From: Desmodus rotundus
Taxonomy: Eukaryota; Chordata; Mammalia; Chiroptera; Phyllostomidae
NCBI RefSeq assembly: GCF_022682495.2
Contig: NC_071388.1
Location: forward strand, 85,747,073 to 85,811,072
Reading direction: 5' to 3'
DNA: 64,000 bases
Shown here: one piece after another, positions 45,340 through 57,727 of the stretch
Numbering within the stretch: the stretch's first letter is position 1
Layout: each line of letters opens with the position of its first letter
Position numbers and translations under genes: made by a program
Notes under the pieces: model-generated
Seen by the model: the letters and a program-made list of their open reading frames with translations, nothing else
Told to the model about the DNA's origin: nothing
The model's database searches: none

Positions 45340-47430
45340 TTGAACTGCAGAGCAGCTCAAATCTATATTTCCGATGTAGGTCATACAATTTTCAATTAAG
45401 AAAAATACTCCTTGAAATGAATTAAAGAAATATCCAAATTGATTCTTAGAGTCACTCACGGAATAGCATTAATTGTCTGAATTAGATCCCAAGAAATGAC
45501 ATTCTGAAATATGTGTTCATTTTGTTTTGTTTTGTATTTGATCAGTACAACGAGTTCTGACATGACAGCAGCTACCAAACAAACTAATGAAGAAAAAGAA
45601 TTAATGCTACAGCAAAGAGTATCATTGACTTCCCTTCTCATTTTACATAATTTATTTTACTAGAGTTCACTGGATTCATCACAAGTATCTATGCTGACAG
45701 CTTTGAACAAAACATTTATGATTTCTGTAGCCATTTATTTAATTTTAATTTGTGTTTATATGCAAGGCAGATGAAAAAATGAAGGAACAAAAAAGTTCTT
45801 TTCTGTTGTAGATCCTCACTTTTGATTATGAAACCATTTTTTTCTAAGCAAAAAGATGCTATAAATTCATAATGCTAAACTAGTGCTGTTGAAACTGGAA
45901 GGAGAAGAAACATATTAATAAAAATAGCTGTATAGGGCATCATAACTCAAAACAACACCTATGTCTTCCAGTTAAGTTTCCTTAAATAAGACATGTTTGC
46001 CTTGTTTCCCATGCCTACCTTTCTCTAGTAGTAATTAATGATTATAATGTATATCATTTTCACAATAATTTCATTAACATGCCCCCTTTCATCCTACCTA
46101 CAGAAAACAGAGAAAACAATATTGCAAAATGAAAATAGAAAATAAACGCCTAACTCAAAATTTTGTGTTTATTTTGAATAAGGAAAGGGAAAATTTGAGC
46201 ATCACTGCCCTAAGTAAATTATATAAGAATTGTACGTATAATTAAGTTCCTTACATCTTTTAAATCCTACAAGGTTATAACCATCCTGAGTGACTTACTG
46301 AGTTGAACTCCTTTCTAACAGGTAAAGAGACCAGGTTTGAGATGATTCTGGGTAACGCTGCAGGGAGGAGAGCAGTGATTGGCAACTGCCATCTCTTTAC
46401 AAATATGAAGTAATGTTCTCTGGAGGTTTTCTTGGAAAGGTCGAGAAGTGAGTAATATTCTGTTACACAGTTGCAAAGGTGTCCAGGGGTTTATAGATGA
46501 ATATCTGTATGTGTGGGCATGTTAAAGAGACTCCTCAGAGGCTAATGTTCAAAAACACTGGAAAACACCCACTAGAATTATTAATGCCTCTTCAGTTTTA
46601 TGATTGCATTTTCCTGATTAACTCAGTAAATCACACTGTTTGTTCTTAAGTGGCCAGAATAAAAAATATGCCCATGTCTACACAAGAGTAGAGATGATAA
46701 AAGAAAGGGTTTCGTGATACTGTCAATGGATTTCACAAGGAGCATCAATCTAAACATCACAAAAAAAGAAAATGATGAGTAGGAAAACCCTCCAAACATC
46801 TCCACGGCTACAGTTCATTTTTAACTTTCTTCTATTTCCAATCTTCCTTGGAGAGCAGAAGACCTTATTTCTTGCTTTTCCTTACTTCATTTCTCAATGT
46901 CATTTGAGAGAGATGGTTTACCAACAAGGATGCTATAGCCACCACGTTATGTGGAATACAGGAGTGCCACCATAGATGGCTGCAGATGGAACGCTGCGCC
47001 TGGCCTCGGTGCCTTGGACTTCTCTCTGGACCCTAGGTTGTAAATCTGTGCAATATGTCTTCTTAAAAAACTGAATAGGTATTTATTAAGCACTTATTTA
47101 TGGTAGGAATGTTCTAGACTTTGGAACTATATGCTCAAAGACAGACAAAACATATCTTTGTATAACAAAAGATAAGTTTGAAATTTCTAAAGGTGAACAT
47201 GGGGAAGTAAGAGTCAAGTTTAATGCAGTTATTGAGTTTGGGCTCAGAATATCTATTCCAGTTTTCTTCTAGTGTGGCTTCCCTTTCCCGTGGAGAGTGG
47301 AAAGCTAAAACAAAAATTTCTCCAAATCTTCTGCAGCTGGTAATCCAAGGTTCATTCAGGTTCCACATCAGATGAGATCACACAAGACCTGAGATTTGAA
47401 CTGAGATAAAAAGGATCTGGGTATGTATTT
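45340..47430. other. Unassigned AT-rich sequence
   Basis: About 2.1 kb without a recognised element. Contains a TTTTG-repeat near 45520-45535. Short open frames only. Confidence 0.35.
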
Positions 47431-47439
47431 TATCGGTGT

Positions 47440-47925
47440 GGATGGTAGCAAATGTGGCATGGTTCTGGAGCCAAACTCTGTCTCTGAGGTTTGCTGAGTC
47501 AGCAGAAATAACTTCTTAGTAATAGAAAAGGTAGCATGGTTGGAGACCCAGAAGCCTTAATGGCAGCTGCTTGGTTTTTCACATGAGGTTTTCTGATTGG
47601 AGCATAGTGATGTTGTTCTGGAACCAGTAACCGTAGCTAATTAAGCAGCTTAAACTGAGGCAGTCCTATATTTATATACATAACAAGGGAGGTCTCCTGA
47701 TTTGACATGCAGTTTCCTGATTGTGGCAGGAGAAGCAGCTCCTCTTGCAGCCTGGTTTTGCAGAATAGATGTGAGAATAGATTCTGGGGTGTCATGCTAC
47801 AGATTTTTATTCAACCCTCTTAATAATTCTGTAAGCCATCCGACATGCTGTAATAAATCCTTTCATTCTAACTGTCTAGAGTGGAATCTGTTCTCTGCAC
47901 CAGAATATTGACCAATACAAAACTC
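47440..47925 (+). mobile_element. Probable ERVL-type solo LTR
   Basis: Ends with AATTCTGTAAGCCATCCGAC, a polyadenylation signal GTAATAAATCC near 47850, AACTGTCTAGAGTGGAATCTG and ATTGACCAATAC, a pattern of ancient ERVL LTR 3' ends. The left boundary is approximate and no TSD was identified. Confidence 0.5.
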
Positions 47926-48384
47926 CAGAGAGAGTATACGGAGAGATGAGATAAGTGGATAGTTTTTAAAGCTATTTTTAAAAGTAAATCAAGTAATTGA
48001 GTTGAATAATAATTGACCCTGATAATAGGTGTCCCATGGTGATTTCTCTCTTTTTTACTCCCAGTTATTGTCCGCTCCCTTCTCTCGATTCCTGCTCTGT
48101 TGCTTTGGCACTCGGAGAGAAGGGCAGGGTGGCCCGTACATTCAGCTCTAACGTCTGCGAGGACGTGTTCTTTGAAACGCAGTGTCACATTTCTCATCTG
48201 CGTTGTTTGAGTTCTCCTCAGTATGGTGTAATGATCTTAATTCAAACCAAATTCATTTCTTTTACTTTGTTCTCAAGTTGTACATTTCCTTACTTTCTTC
48301 TTTTACTTAAAAAAATCCTTACTGCTAAACTTCCTTTTTGTCCTTATTACTTTTTCTTTTGAAAAATTGCATTTAAAAATGTAT

Positions 48385-48745
48385 TCAATGTACTTAAACT
48401 AAAAAAAGTTCATCCACTTCACCCACCCCTCACCCCTCACCTTTTGTAACCACCAATCTGTTGTCTGTATCTATGGGCCTGTTTATTTTTGCTGTTTGTT
48501 CATTTAGATTCCATATGTAAGTGAGATCACATGGTATTTATGTGCCCCTGTCTGAGTTAGCAAGTGCCCTCAAGGTCCACCCATGTTGTGCAAATGGCAA
48601 GATTTTACTGTTTTCGTGACTGAATAATATTCCGTGTGTGTTTATATATACACATATATACAATTTCTTAATTTATCCATTGATGAAATATACATACCAC
48701 AATTTTTATTCATTCATCTACCGATAGACACTAGAGGTTATAAAT
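48385..48745 (-). mobile_element. Old LINE-1 3' end fragment
   Basis: Complement of L1 3' sequence: CACCAATCTGTTGTCTGTAT, CCATATGTAAGTGAGATCAC, TTTTATTCATTCATCTACCG. A TATATACACATATATAC microsatellite lies inside near 48644-48660. Confidence 0.7.
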
Positions 48746-49017
48746 CCATACAGTGTATGTTTTAGTATATAAGCTTGCAAATAATATACAAAATTGATAT
48801 TTTACTAGGTCTATATTAAAGCTCTAGAACAGGGCTATAAATAAGCAGCTGCCCTGTTTTGGGAAACTTTTCTATAGCACATTAATTGTCAGTCAAATTT
48901 AATACTGGTAAAACTTTTGGGGAAGTTAAAAAATTAGCAAATATTTGACATTTTTTCCAAGTATGAATTCATTTAACAATTCCTGAGTACCCACTCTTCC
49001 CCTGAAGTTACAGAAAG

Positions 49018-49400
49018 TTTATGGACAGAACTGTATTCCCCCATAATTCACATGCTGAAGCTCTAACCCCAAACGTGATGGTGCTTTTGAAAAGTGATTA
49101 GGGTTAGGTAAAGCAACAAGGAGGGCCCTCGTGATCAGTTTAGTGCCTTTATGGAAAGAGACACCAGAGAGCTCACTTGCTTGCGTGCTCTCTTCCCACA
49201 GATACCTGTACAAGAGTTTTATGAGCACACAGCGAGATGCTAACCGCCTACAAGCCAAGAGAAGAGGCCTCAGAATGAATCTAGCTTGTGGAACCTTGAC
49301 CTCAGAATTTCAGCCTCCATAACTGTGAGAAATAAATCCATGTTGTCTCAGCCACCCCACCTATAGTATTTTGTTGTGGCAGCCTGAGCAGACTAAGACA
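49018..49400 (+). mobile_element. MLT1-type (MaLR) LTR
   Basis: Sense orientation: TTATGGACAGAACTG start, AATTCACATGCTGAAGCTC, CACCAGAGAGCTCACTTGC, CCTCCATAACTGTGAGAAAT and the end GCAGACTAAGACA. TSD GAAAG/GCAAG at 49013-49017 and 49401-49405 (one mismatch). Confidence 0.8.
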
Positions 49401-49479
49401 GCAAGGAGCACTGACAGATAACATAAAAGTAAAACTACAATGTGTCATCAGGTGGTTATAAGCACTGTGGACAAAAATA

Positions 49480-50055
49480 AAACAGAGAAGGGCAATGTGG
49501 TGGGTGTTACAATTTGTTAAAGGAGACTTCATTGAGAGGGTGACCTTCAACTAATAACTTGAAGAAGGCAAAGAACCAGCTGTGTGCAGCATGGGGAAGA
49601 ACAGGCCAATCTGGGAGAGATAGCAAGAGCCAGGGCTCAGAAGCGAGAGCATGCCTGGCCCAGGGCGGGTGGAGGCAGAGCAGGAAGGTGAGTGTGGCTG
49701 GAGTAGATGGAGACAGGAGAAGGAGATGGGGCCAGAGGGAAGGAGTGGGGTCGTATGCCCTAGAAACACAGGGCCTTGAGACCATTCCAAGGGCTTAGCC
49801 TTTATTCTGAGTAATCTGTGAGTGTTCTGAGTAGAGACATGACATGAACTCTCTTAAGTTTTATAAGGAGCACTCTTTCTGCTGCGTTGAAAATAACTGA
49901 AGGGGCAAGGGTGAAGCAGAGAGAGAGGAACTACTGCAGTGGTCAAGGTGAGAGACGATGGTGGCGAGTGGCAGTGGTAAAGGTAGTGATAAGTGGCATA
50001 CGTGTTTTGAAGGTAGAGCTAACAGTATTTGCTGATGGCCTAGACGTGGGATAGC
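49480..50055 (+). repeat. Ancient mammalian repeat of unassigned family, copy 1
   Basis: Purine-rich text (GAGCCAGGGCTCAGAAGC, GTGGCTGGAGTAGATGG, GGGCCTTGAGACCATTCC, GAGTAGAGACATGACATG, CTACTGCAGTGGTCAAGGTG) has the same order of landmarks as 61170-61560. I recognise the style of a mammal-wide interspersed repeat but not its name. Confidence 0.5.
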
Positions 50056-50059
50056 AAAG

Positions 50060-51229
50060 AGAGGAGTTAAAAAAACAAAACAAAACAAAAAAAACCCCAG
50101 GGCTCAGGTGCCTGAGCAATTGAAAATATATGGTTGCCATTACCTGAACTGGGGGAGACTGTATGAGGGGCAGGTTTGGAGGGGAAAAAAATGAGATATT
50201 TTAAGTTTAAAATACCACTTAGGTGTGCAAGTTAGATATTGGATAAGCAATCAGATTTACAAGTCTTGGGGTTCAGGGGAAGTGTTTTGGCTTGAGTTGG
50301 ACGTATAAGTTTAGGCATTCACCTAAAGCCCTATTAATCAGTGCAAAGGTGATATTCAAAATATTTAACAACTGGTATGGTAATGGTACTAACCAATCAG
50401 AAGGTGCTGGAGCACAGCTGTAAAGGGTCAGTTGTTAACATTTTAGAAACTAGACTATGAGTAGGTGTGAGGGTCCCAAAGTGGGGCCGCAGATGTGGGT
50501 GGGAGAGGGCACTAGAGAGTTTGAGAGCAGCTCTTTACTAACTTGATGGAAGCACCTCAACATTTCATCAAGCAGTATAGCACATTCGTGTGCAGGAGTT
50601 GGAATATAGCTCTGAAGGAGTGTAGAAAAGGCGAAGGAGAAAGAACGAGAGGAGGTCCACGCATGCCATAGGCAGTCCAATATTTGGAGGTCAGGGAGAA
50701 GAGGAGGACAGCACCCGAGACTGAGGAGGAAGAGCCAGTGAGGAGGGAGAAACACCAGGAAGGTGTGGTGTCCTCGAAGAACAGTGACTATATGGTCCAG
50801 CTCTCCTGGGACAGTACAGGTCGGTGTCTGTGTCAGTGTAATAGCCGTAGCATCCATCTTGCACTCCCCAAATTGTCTTTATTCTGATGATAAATTTTGT
50901 GGTCTCCCTACAAAAAAGCCAAGTGAAAATAGTAGTTTAGTTGGGAGGAATGATCAACTATTTAAAAGGCTGCTGCTAAGTAAAATAAGAAGAGGACTGA
51001 GAACGGGTCTGGATTTAGTGTCAAGGAGGCCGCTTGGACGGCCTGGAAAGAAGTTTCAACGGTGGGGCAGGAGGGAAAACCAGGTGCCAGAGGAGAACGG
51101 GAGGAGGGCAGTTGATAAGAGTAAGCAGAGTCAAACCTCTTAAGAAGTTTTGCTGTTTAAAAAAAAAAAAGGAGGCAAAAAGTGATGGAGAGTGGGTGGT
51201 TAGAAGGGAAGCTGAGTCAAGACAGGGTT
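50060..51229. other. Unassigned purine-rich sequence
   Basis: G/A-rich sequence with an A-run at 50069-50095 and at 51157-51169. No family or exon recognised. The longer frames (50450-51143) are on opposite strands at the same place and lack motifs. Confidence 0.35.
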
Positions 51230-51234
51230 TAGGG

Positions 51235-51592
51235 TATGCTATGGACTGAATATTTGTGTCTGCCACAAATTCCTGTGTTGAAGCCTAATCCTCCACTGAG
51301 GTGAGGAATTCAGTAGGTGACTAGGTCACCAGGGTGGAGCACTCATGGATAAGATTAGGGACCTTATAAATAAGACTCCAGAGAGCAAGAGCGAGAGCTC
51401 CCTTGCCCCTTCCACCATGTGTCGCGCTGATGAAATGTCACTGTCAATGAGGAAGCCTGCTCATCACGCACAGAATCTACTGGGGCCATGCTCGTGGGCT
51501 TCCAGCCTCCAAAACTGTGAGAAACAACCATTAGTTGATTATAAGCCACTCAGTTTATGGTATTTTTTGTTGTAGCAGCCCCAAAAAAGACT
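51235..51592 (+). mobile_element. MLT1/MST-type (MaLR) LTR
   Basis: TATGCTATGGACTGAATATT, then AATTCCTGTGTTGAAGCC, TCACCAGGGTGGAGCACTCA, CTCCCTTGCCCCTTCCACC, ATGTG, and CTGTGAGAAACAACCATTAG near the end. TSD TAGGG at 51230-51234 and 51593-51597. Confidence 0.85.
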
Positions 51593-51744
51593 TAGGGAAG
51601 ATGGAGAAAATTGCAGTATGTTTGCTAATGGGATGGCCTAAAAGAAAGGGGAAACTAATGCTATAGATAAAAAATAACAGCTATGTTGCCAGGGCTGCAT
51701 TATGATTTACATAGGGGCCTAAGTACTTTCACCTTCATGGGCCC

Positions 51745-51825
51745 TATGTATCTATATCTATGTCTATCTCTCTATTTCTATCTTTATCTCTATCTCTATC
51801 TCTATATCTATATATCATCTATAAA
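51745..51825. repeat. (TATC)n-type microsatellite
   Basis: A run of CTAT/TATC/TCTA units with variants between 51745 and 51825, generating a repetitive Tyr/Leu/Ser frame. Confidence 0.85.
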
Positions 51826-51829
51826 TTTT

Positions 51830-53006
51830 TATATCATATATATAATAGCTATGTGGTATATTAGCATCATATATTAAAACATTTTCTTTGACCTAAAAGT
51901 TCCTATTTTTCTTGTGATTTTAAAAGGGAATTAAACCTTTCCATGGGCTCCTAAATGTACAGAGGGCCCTCAGCACTGTGCCTGCTTTCCCTATAGATCC
52001 ATGGCCCTGGATGTCACTACGTAGGTGAGAAAGGGACAAGGGACAAGGTCAGTGCACAACAGAGGCCTGAGGTAGAAGCCCTGGTTGCCCCCCCACAGGA
52101 ACAGAAAGGAAGGCCAAGGAGAGGGGTACAGGTAGTGGGTGTGGACAGTGGAGGGAGTTTGTGCAAGATGGATATATTGGGTTTCTTTTCCCCGATTGTT
52201 TCTTTTTCTCAATGAAATAAGGAGCATAGTCATAAGCTAAGGGTAAGGATGGTGTAGGAGGTATGAAGTTTTGAAGAGAGAGGAAAATGTATGAAACAGC
52301 CGCCAAGGAGTGTGGGAGAGTGAATGGACCAGGGAAAACATAGTAGGATTGTAAGGCAGCACTAAAAGCCCCCCTGAGGCTAGGTGAGGAATTGAAACTG
52401 AGACCAGGCAGTGTAAGTTGTGTGGTTTATCTCCAACCACATTCAATTAAAACCAGCAGGGATGGTTTTACCAAGTCATATGCCAGAGTGAGAGATAGCA
52501 GGCAGTTAAGGTGTATGCAAAAGAGTGATCATAATAACAGACCATGGAATTTAAGCTGGGTAAGAATGAAAGTGGGGATATGAAGGGACTGAGGACTCTG
52601 AAATGACAGGAGGCTTGATTATAGATCCTGGTGGGTCTAAATTGCTGGAGTTAAATTCTAAAGGAACTGAATTAGAAAGGTGGCCAATGATGGATGAGAA
52701 TAGGATGCTTGAAGTAGAGATTATGGAGGCACATGCAGTTACTAATGAGGAGGCCTACATGTAACATATGATTATTTGTTATGCAAAATTCAAGTAATAC
52801 CCCACAACAGCATATACTCGCCAAATACCACCACTATTAAGAATTTGATATGCATCAAACATATATCATACACACACACAGAACACACACACTGCTTCAG
52901 TGTTGGTTTGTTTTGTTTTGTTTTGCATAAATGAAATGTGATATTGTTGCATTCCTTGTTTTTCACTTAACAATATATTCTGGAATTTTCATGATTGTTT
53001 GCATAG
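51830..53006. other. Unassigned sequence
   Basis: No recognised element apart from a (CA)-rich stretch at 52868-52893 and a TTTTG repeat at 52909-52925. Confidence 0.4.
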
Positions 53007-53021
53007 ATCTATCTCATTTTT
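53007..53021. repeat. Target-site duplication of the HAL1-like element, left copy
   Basis: ATCTATCTCATTTTT, repeated exactly at 54725-54739. Confidence 0.9.
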
Positions 53022-53434
53022 AAGTATCTTTTATTGATTATGCTATTGCAGTTCTCCCAATTTTTCCCCCTTTATCCTCCCTCTGTCCCGCACCCCCCAA
53101 CCTTCCAGCATCCTCCCCCGCCCTTAGTTCATGTCCATGGGTTGTTCATATAAGTTTTTTGAATTCTCTGTTTCCTATACCATTTTTTATCTCTCCCCGT
53201 CTATTTTATGCTTACCAATTATACATCTTCTTCTCTGTACCTTTCCCCCCAGTTCCTCCCTTCCCCATCCCCACTAAAAACCCTCCATGTGATGTCCATT
53301 TCTCTTATTCTGTTTCCGTTCTAGTAGTGGTTTGCTTAGTTTTTGTTGTCTTTCTTTTTTTTTAGTTTCATTTGTTGATAGTTGTGAGTTTGCTTGTTGT
53401 CATTTTATTGTTCATATTTTTTATCTTCTTTTTC

Positions 53435-54245
53435 TTAGATAAGTCCCTTTAACATTTCATATAATAATGGTTTGGTGATGATGAACTCCTTTAACTTGAC
53501 CTTATCTGGGAAGCACTTTATCTGCCCTTCTATTCTAAATGAAAGCTTTGCTGGATAGAGTAATCTTGGATGTAGGTCCTTGCCTTTCATGACTTCAAAT
53601 ACTTCTTTCCAGCCCCTTCTTGCCTGCAAGGTTTCTTTTGAGAAATCAGCTGATAGTCTAATGGGAATCCCTTCGTAGGTAACTGTCGCCTTTTCTCTGG
53701 CTGCTTTTAGGATTCTCTCTTTGTCTTTAATCTTGGGTAACTTAATGATGATGTGTCTTGGTGTGTTCCTCTTTGGGTCCAACTTCTTTGGTACTCTCTG
53801 GGCTTCCTGGACTTCCTGGAAATCTATTTCCTTCACCAGAGTGGGGAAGTTTTCCTTTGTTATTTGTTCATATAAGTTTTCAATTTTTTGCTGCTGTTCT
53901 TCTCCTTCTGGCACCCCTATAATTTGGATATTGGAATGTTTCAGGTTGTCCCAGAGATTCCTAAGTCTTTCTTCATTTAAAAAAAAAATTCTTGTTTCTT
54001 CCTTCTCTTCCGGTTGAATGTGTATTTCTTCCTTTAGTTCCAAATTGTTGCTTTGAGTCCTGGCTTCCTTCCTGTCACTGTTGGTTCCCTGAATATTTTG
54101 CTTTATTTCGTTTTTTCATTTTTCAATCAAGCTCAATCAGTTCTGTGAGCATTTTGATTACCTGGGCTTTAAATTCTCCATCAGATAGGTTGGCTATCTC
54201 CTCATTGCTTAGCTCTCTTTCTGAAGTTTTGCTCTGTTCTTTCAT
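53435..54245 (-). pseudogene. L1-type ORF1 of the HAL1-like element, frameshifted
   Basis: Starting from an ATG at 54245-54243, the N-terminal region is acidic and coiled-coil-like (SERELSNEEIANLSDGEFK). A frameshift with a stop occurs near 54118-54135, in an A-rich run. From about 54043 an uninterrupted 202-codon frame to 53435 holds the RRM-like and C-terminal domains: LWDNLKHSNIQIIGVPEGE, PRHIIIKLPKIKDKERIL, RLLYPAKLSFRIEG. A long T-run on the plus strand at 53980-53989 gives FF residues in the frame. Near-intact compared with the ORF1 of the 19.5-25.4 kb L1. The family protein binds RNA as a trimer. Confidence 0.82.
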
Positions 54246-54249
54246 TCGG

Positions 54250-54560
54250 GCCGTATTTCTTTCTCTCAGTGCACCTGTTAAACTGTAAGGGGGCGGGGCG
54301 TTCGGTATTCACCCGGGCAGGGCAACCCTCCTTGCTGTGCTGCAGCGCTGCCTGTGGGGGCGCGGCCAGAGAGGCAACATTGCAGCTCACCTGTTCGTCT
54401 CCAGACCACTTTTCAACAGACTCTCCTGTGAGACTGGGACTTTCTCCCACCACAGTAACTGCCATAGTGCACAGTCAGGTCTGAGTCTCAGTTTCCCCTT
54501 CAGCCAGCCCTGCCCTCAAGGTCCACCACCTCGCTGCCAGTTCTGACCAGTCTGGTTGGT
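54250..54560 (-). promoter_or_regulatory. G+C-rich 5' UTR of the HAL1-like element
   Basis: GGGGCGGGGCGTTC (54289-54302), a CpG-bearing stretch (CGGTATTCACCCGGGC) and CTGCAGCGCTGCCTGTGG precede ORF1 on the minus strand. This is the expected position of an internal promoter. The small open frames on both strands are compositional. Confidence 0.5.
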
Positions 54561-54724
54561 CTGGTTGACTTTTTCTTTAATTCCTTGGTTGTTGGAGTTC
54601 CATGCAGTTTGCTATTCTGGCAGTTCTGGTTGTTTATTGATTTTAGATTGGTTGTTATCCTCATTTTGGTTGTGTAAGGAAGCTAAGGGTTTCTACCTAC
54701 ACCTTCGCCTTGACCTGAACTCCA

Positions 54725-54739
54725 ATCTATCTCATTTTT
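54725..54739. repeat. Target-site duplication of the HAL1-like element, right copy
   Basis: Exact copy of 53007-53021. Confidence 0.9.
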
Positions 54740-56730
54740 TAATGGCTTTTTTTGTTTTTAGCTAAATGAACTTCCAATTGAACTATCTTTTGGAATATTC
54801 TAGAGACATTCCATACTTTCTATGAGGGAAGAACGTGAAACTAATGAAGGTCAGGCTTCAGGGTTCCTCACTTTCACAGGCATCTACCAGAGGGTCAGCA
54901 ACATGTTCATGTGGCCATAGGTTTTTGTAAAATTGGCAAGACTACGATATTTCAAAAGTGATTGGTTAAGACCAGTCTTTTTTCAAATTTCTTCCATGCC
55001 ACTTGCCCTGCTTTGGATGGTATTGTAGAAGCTGTGAGCATTTAAATAATTATTCACTTCCAACTGGATTCACTTCTAAATAAATATGCATTTTCACACC
55101 TAACTTTAAATTCTTTATCTTAAAGACACCCTTTATGACTGAAAAAGCTTTAGGTCCTGTGAAGCCCACATCTGCCCCTACAGGTTTAACAATTCTCTTT
55201 AACCAGCTTACTTCCTCAATGATGTGCAGGTTCCTGGCTACTTCCTGCTGCCCCAAACATATGTTGCTGAATCAGAAAAGTTCTCTCCCTCCCCCTTACA
55301 CCCCTTCCAGGACCTTTCTCCCTCTTCTTCTCCCTTTCTGAGACCTAACACAGAGACGGCCAGAGGACTTTCACTTTCCTGATCAAGTCGTTGACCCTCA
55401 GACTGCTCTTAGGTAATTATGAAAATGTGCAAATAACTCAGTCTCAAACGCTCTAATTTAGGGGTATTTATTTCTGTCATTGTTGCTTTAATCTTTGTAT
55501 CAAAGATGATAATCATTAACTGAAATTTTTACATATACAAGATAATTTAGGGTTCTAATCCTATCCTCTCATTTTATAGCTTTCAGAGCTAAGGCACAGA
55601 GTAGGACCAATGATTGTTAATAACTCTGCAGGGAAGACTAATCATTTGTTTAGTAAAGGCCCATCCTGTGTTAAGTGTGAGGTGATAAGATCAAGTGAGG
55701 CAGGTCCCAACTCAGAGACAGAAAACTGTTAACCACATAGCCTTGTAAAATTCAAGCACATTCTCCCCGGCTAACAGACACTAATGACTATAATAAATTA
55801 AGGAGTCCTTTAGTTAGGCAATAAACAATTACAGTTGACAACAGGGTGTAAACTTGATGCCTTAATTAATGTATTGACCAATAGGTCTTTCCAAGTTAAG
55901 AACCTTGATCCTAATTCAGCCACAGTATCCATGTTCTTTTTTTTTTTATGTCCTAGGACTAAACCATATTCAATATTCAAATAATAGTTGCACAGAGCAA
56001 GGTATTAGAAAAACAGAGACTCAAAATAAACTGAAGTTCAGCTACACTTTCCTTTAGAGTGATGGTATTTTAACTTACCTCACAGTATTACAAAGATTAA
56101 CAAGATTTTACCTATAAGTATTCTAAGCACTCTGGATTTAAAAACTATAGTTGGCTGGCAGCAATATTTTCTTTAAGTCTAGTCTGTGTGGTTCATTTGG
56201 TAATGAGATATGACTTTAAAGTAAGGAGACTAATCTTGGACAAGTATATCCCATCAAGTCTCATTCATCCAAACCTGCTTTGTCCTGCCATGTGGTAACC
56301 ATGAGACACTCTGTGCGTATTTTGATGAGGCTGCCATTTCTGGACTCCTCTTTAGGAACTGTTTTGAAGCCAGCTTCTGAGACATAGGAGAAAAACAGCC
56401 TCCTTATGGTCTGGGAAACCATGGAAATACACCAAGGCCTTCAAAACCATCAACAACAACTCATTTGGCAGGTAACTCAGTACCCTGCAAAGATAAAGTT
56501 CTATATGTCTAGCAAAGAAGCAATTGTATAAGAAGACAAATGGCTGGTAAAAATTCCTATGGAGTTGTTTCAAGGCTCATCAAAAGCAGGTTTAGGCACA
56601 TCTGTGCTTGTGACATTCTCCTGGAAGACAGGAAGGAGAACTGGATGAATATGAAAAGTCAGATATCTAGTGTTCAGTGACTTCACAGGTCATATGCTGG
56701 TTAGTGATTTTAGTAAGGGGGAGCATCTGT
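54740..56730. other. Unassigned sequence
   Basis: About 2 kb without a confidently recognised repeat. Possible old LTR-like text at 55070-55460, but no boundaries, TSD or polyadenylation signal could be fixed. Confidence 0.35.
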
Positions 56731-56734
56731 GTAG

Positions 56735-56960
56735 TATATAATTATTTAAGCATTTTTATGTACATTGGTTCATTTTATCTTCACAACAACCTTAAGATAT
56801 TACAAAGATAAATGGTACTATCATCTTCATTTTACTTTTGTAAAAATTCAAGCTCAAAAAGTTAAGAGACAAACCCAAGATCATACAGTTAATGAGGTGG
56901 ACCTCAGACCCACGTCTTGTAACTTCTCACCCTGAATTCTTTCAACACTGTAACTAATGC
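56735..56960 (-). repeat. MIR SINE
   Basis: Complement of the MIR core: GGTTCATTTTATCTTCACAA, CAACCTTAAGATATTAC, CATCTTCATTTTACTTTTGT, CCCAAGATCATACAGTTAAT, ACCTCAGACCCACG. Confidence 0.75.
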
Positions 56961-57009
56961 TTTCTAAAGTATGTTTATGAAGAATTCTGGACTGCCAATG
57001 TGGTCTATA

Positions 57010-57525
57010 AAGTGATTTTTTCTTTAATTCCTACAGATTCTTTGACATTGCTCCCTTCAACAACTGGAGCCTAAAAAAATGAGTGAAACCCAGTTCACCT
57101 TCTCTTGAGTGTGGGGGTGGATTTATTGACTCACTGGTAGATTCAATGGTGTGTGACTTCTGAGACGAGGTTATAAAAGACATTACAGCTTTCTCCTTGC
57201 TCTCTCATAGATCAACCACTCCAGGGGAAGCCAGCTGCCATGTCGAGCTGCCCTGCGGAAGGTCCACCTGGTGAGGAACTGAGGGGGACCACAGCCATGG
57301 GAGTGAGCCATCTTGACAACAGATCTTTCAGGCCTGATCAAGCCTTCACACGACTGCAGCCGCAGCCAGCATCTTTACTAAACCTGAGCAGAGACTCAAC
57401 CCAGAACTACGTAGCAAGCCACTTCCTAACTCCTGGCTTTCAGAAATTGTACAAGACAGTCAATGTTTGTTGCTTTAAGTCCATAAATTTTAGGTAACTT
57501 GTTATTCAGCAATAGATAACTCATG
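57010..57525 (+). mobile_element. MaLR/ERVL-type solo LTR
   Basis: Phrases such as GGTTATAAAAGACATTACAG (TATA-like), GGGGAAGCCAGCTGCCATGT, AAGCCTTCACACGACTGCAG, CAGAAATTGTACAAGACAGT, TTTGTTGCTTTAAGTCC and the terminal CAGCAATAGATAACTCATG place it with ancient LTRs of this class. The 85-codon frame in it is not coding. TSD not found. Confidence 0.65.
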
Positions 57526-57727
57526 TAATCCTCAAACACAGTTTTCTTTGATCAATTAAGTTTGGGAAATCCTCTTAAACCCTCTTAAAGATTCATAAAG
57601 TCTGTTAGTGTATAAGCTTTCGACAAAGTCCTGCAGTCAAAAAACCCCTGTTTTTACTTTTTTATAATACAGTTCCAAGTCCCTTTTAACAAAATATCTT
57701 TTACTCCAGGGTAACCGGTTTGGGGTA

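Larger units (their letters stand above)
53022..54724 (-). mobile_element. HAL1-like (ORF1-only) LINE, complete, with 15-bp TSD
   Basis: The minus strand reads from a G+C-rich 5' UTR (54724 to about 54250) into an L1-type ORF1 (54245-53435), then directly into a 3' UTR. That 3' UTR ends in a CAATAGCATAATCAATAAAAG-type terminus near 53022-53050. No endonuclease or reverse transcriptase text is present between ORF1 and the 3' end, and the 15-bp TSDs border the whole, so ORF2 was absent before insertion. This is the HAL1 (half-L1) architecture known from several mammals, which relies on L1 ORF2 protein in trans. Confidence 0.8.

Noticed and set aside
54202..54546. Small frames near 54.2-54.5 kb on both strands
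   Set aside because: They fall in the G+C-rich 5' UTR of the HAL1-like element.
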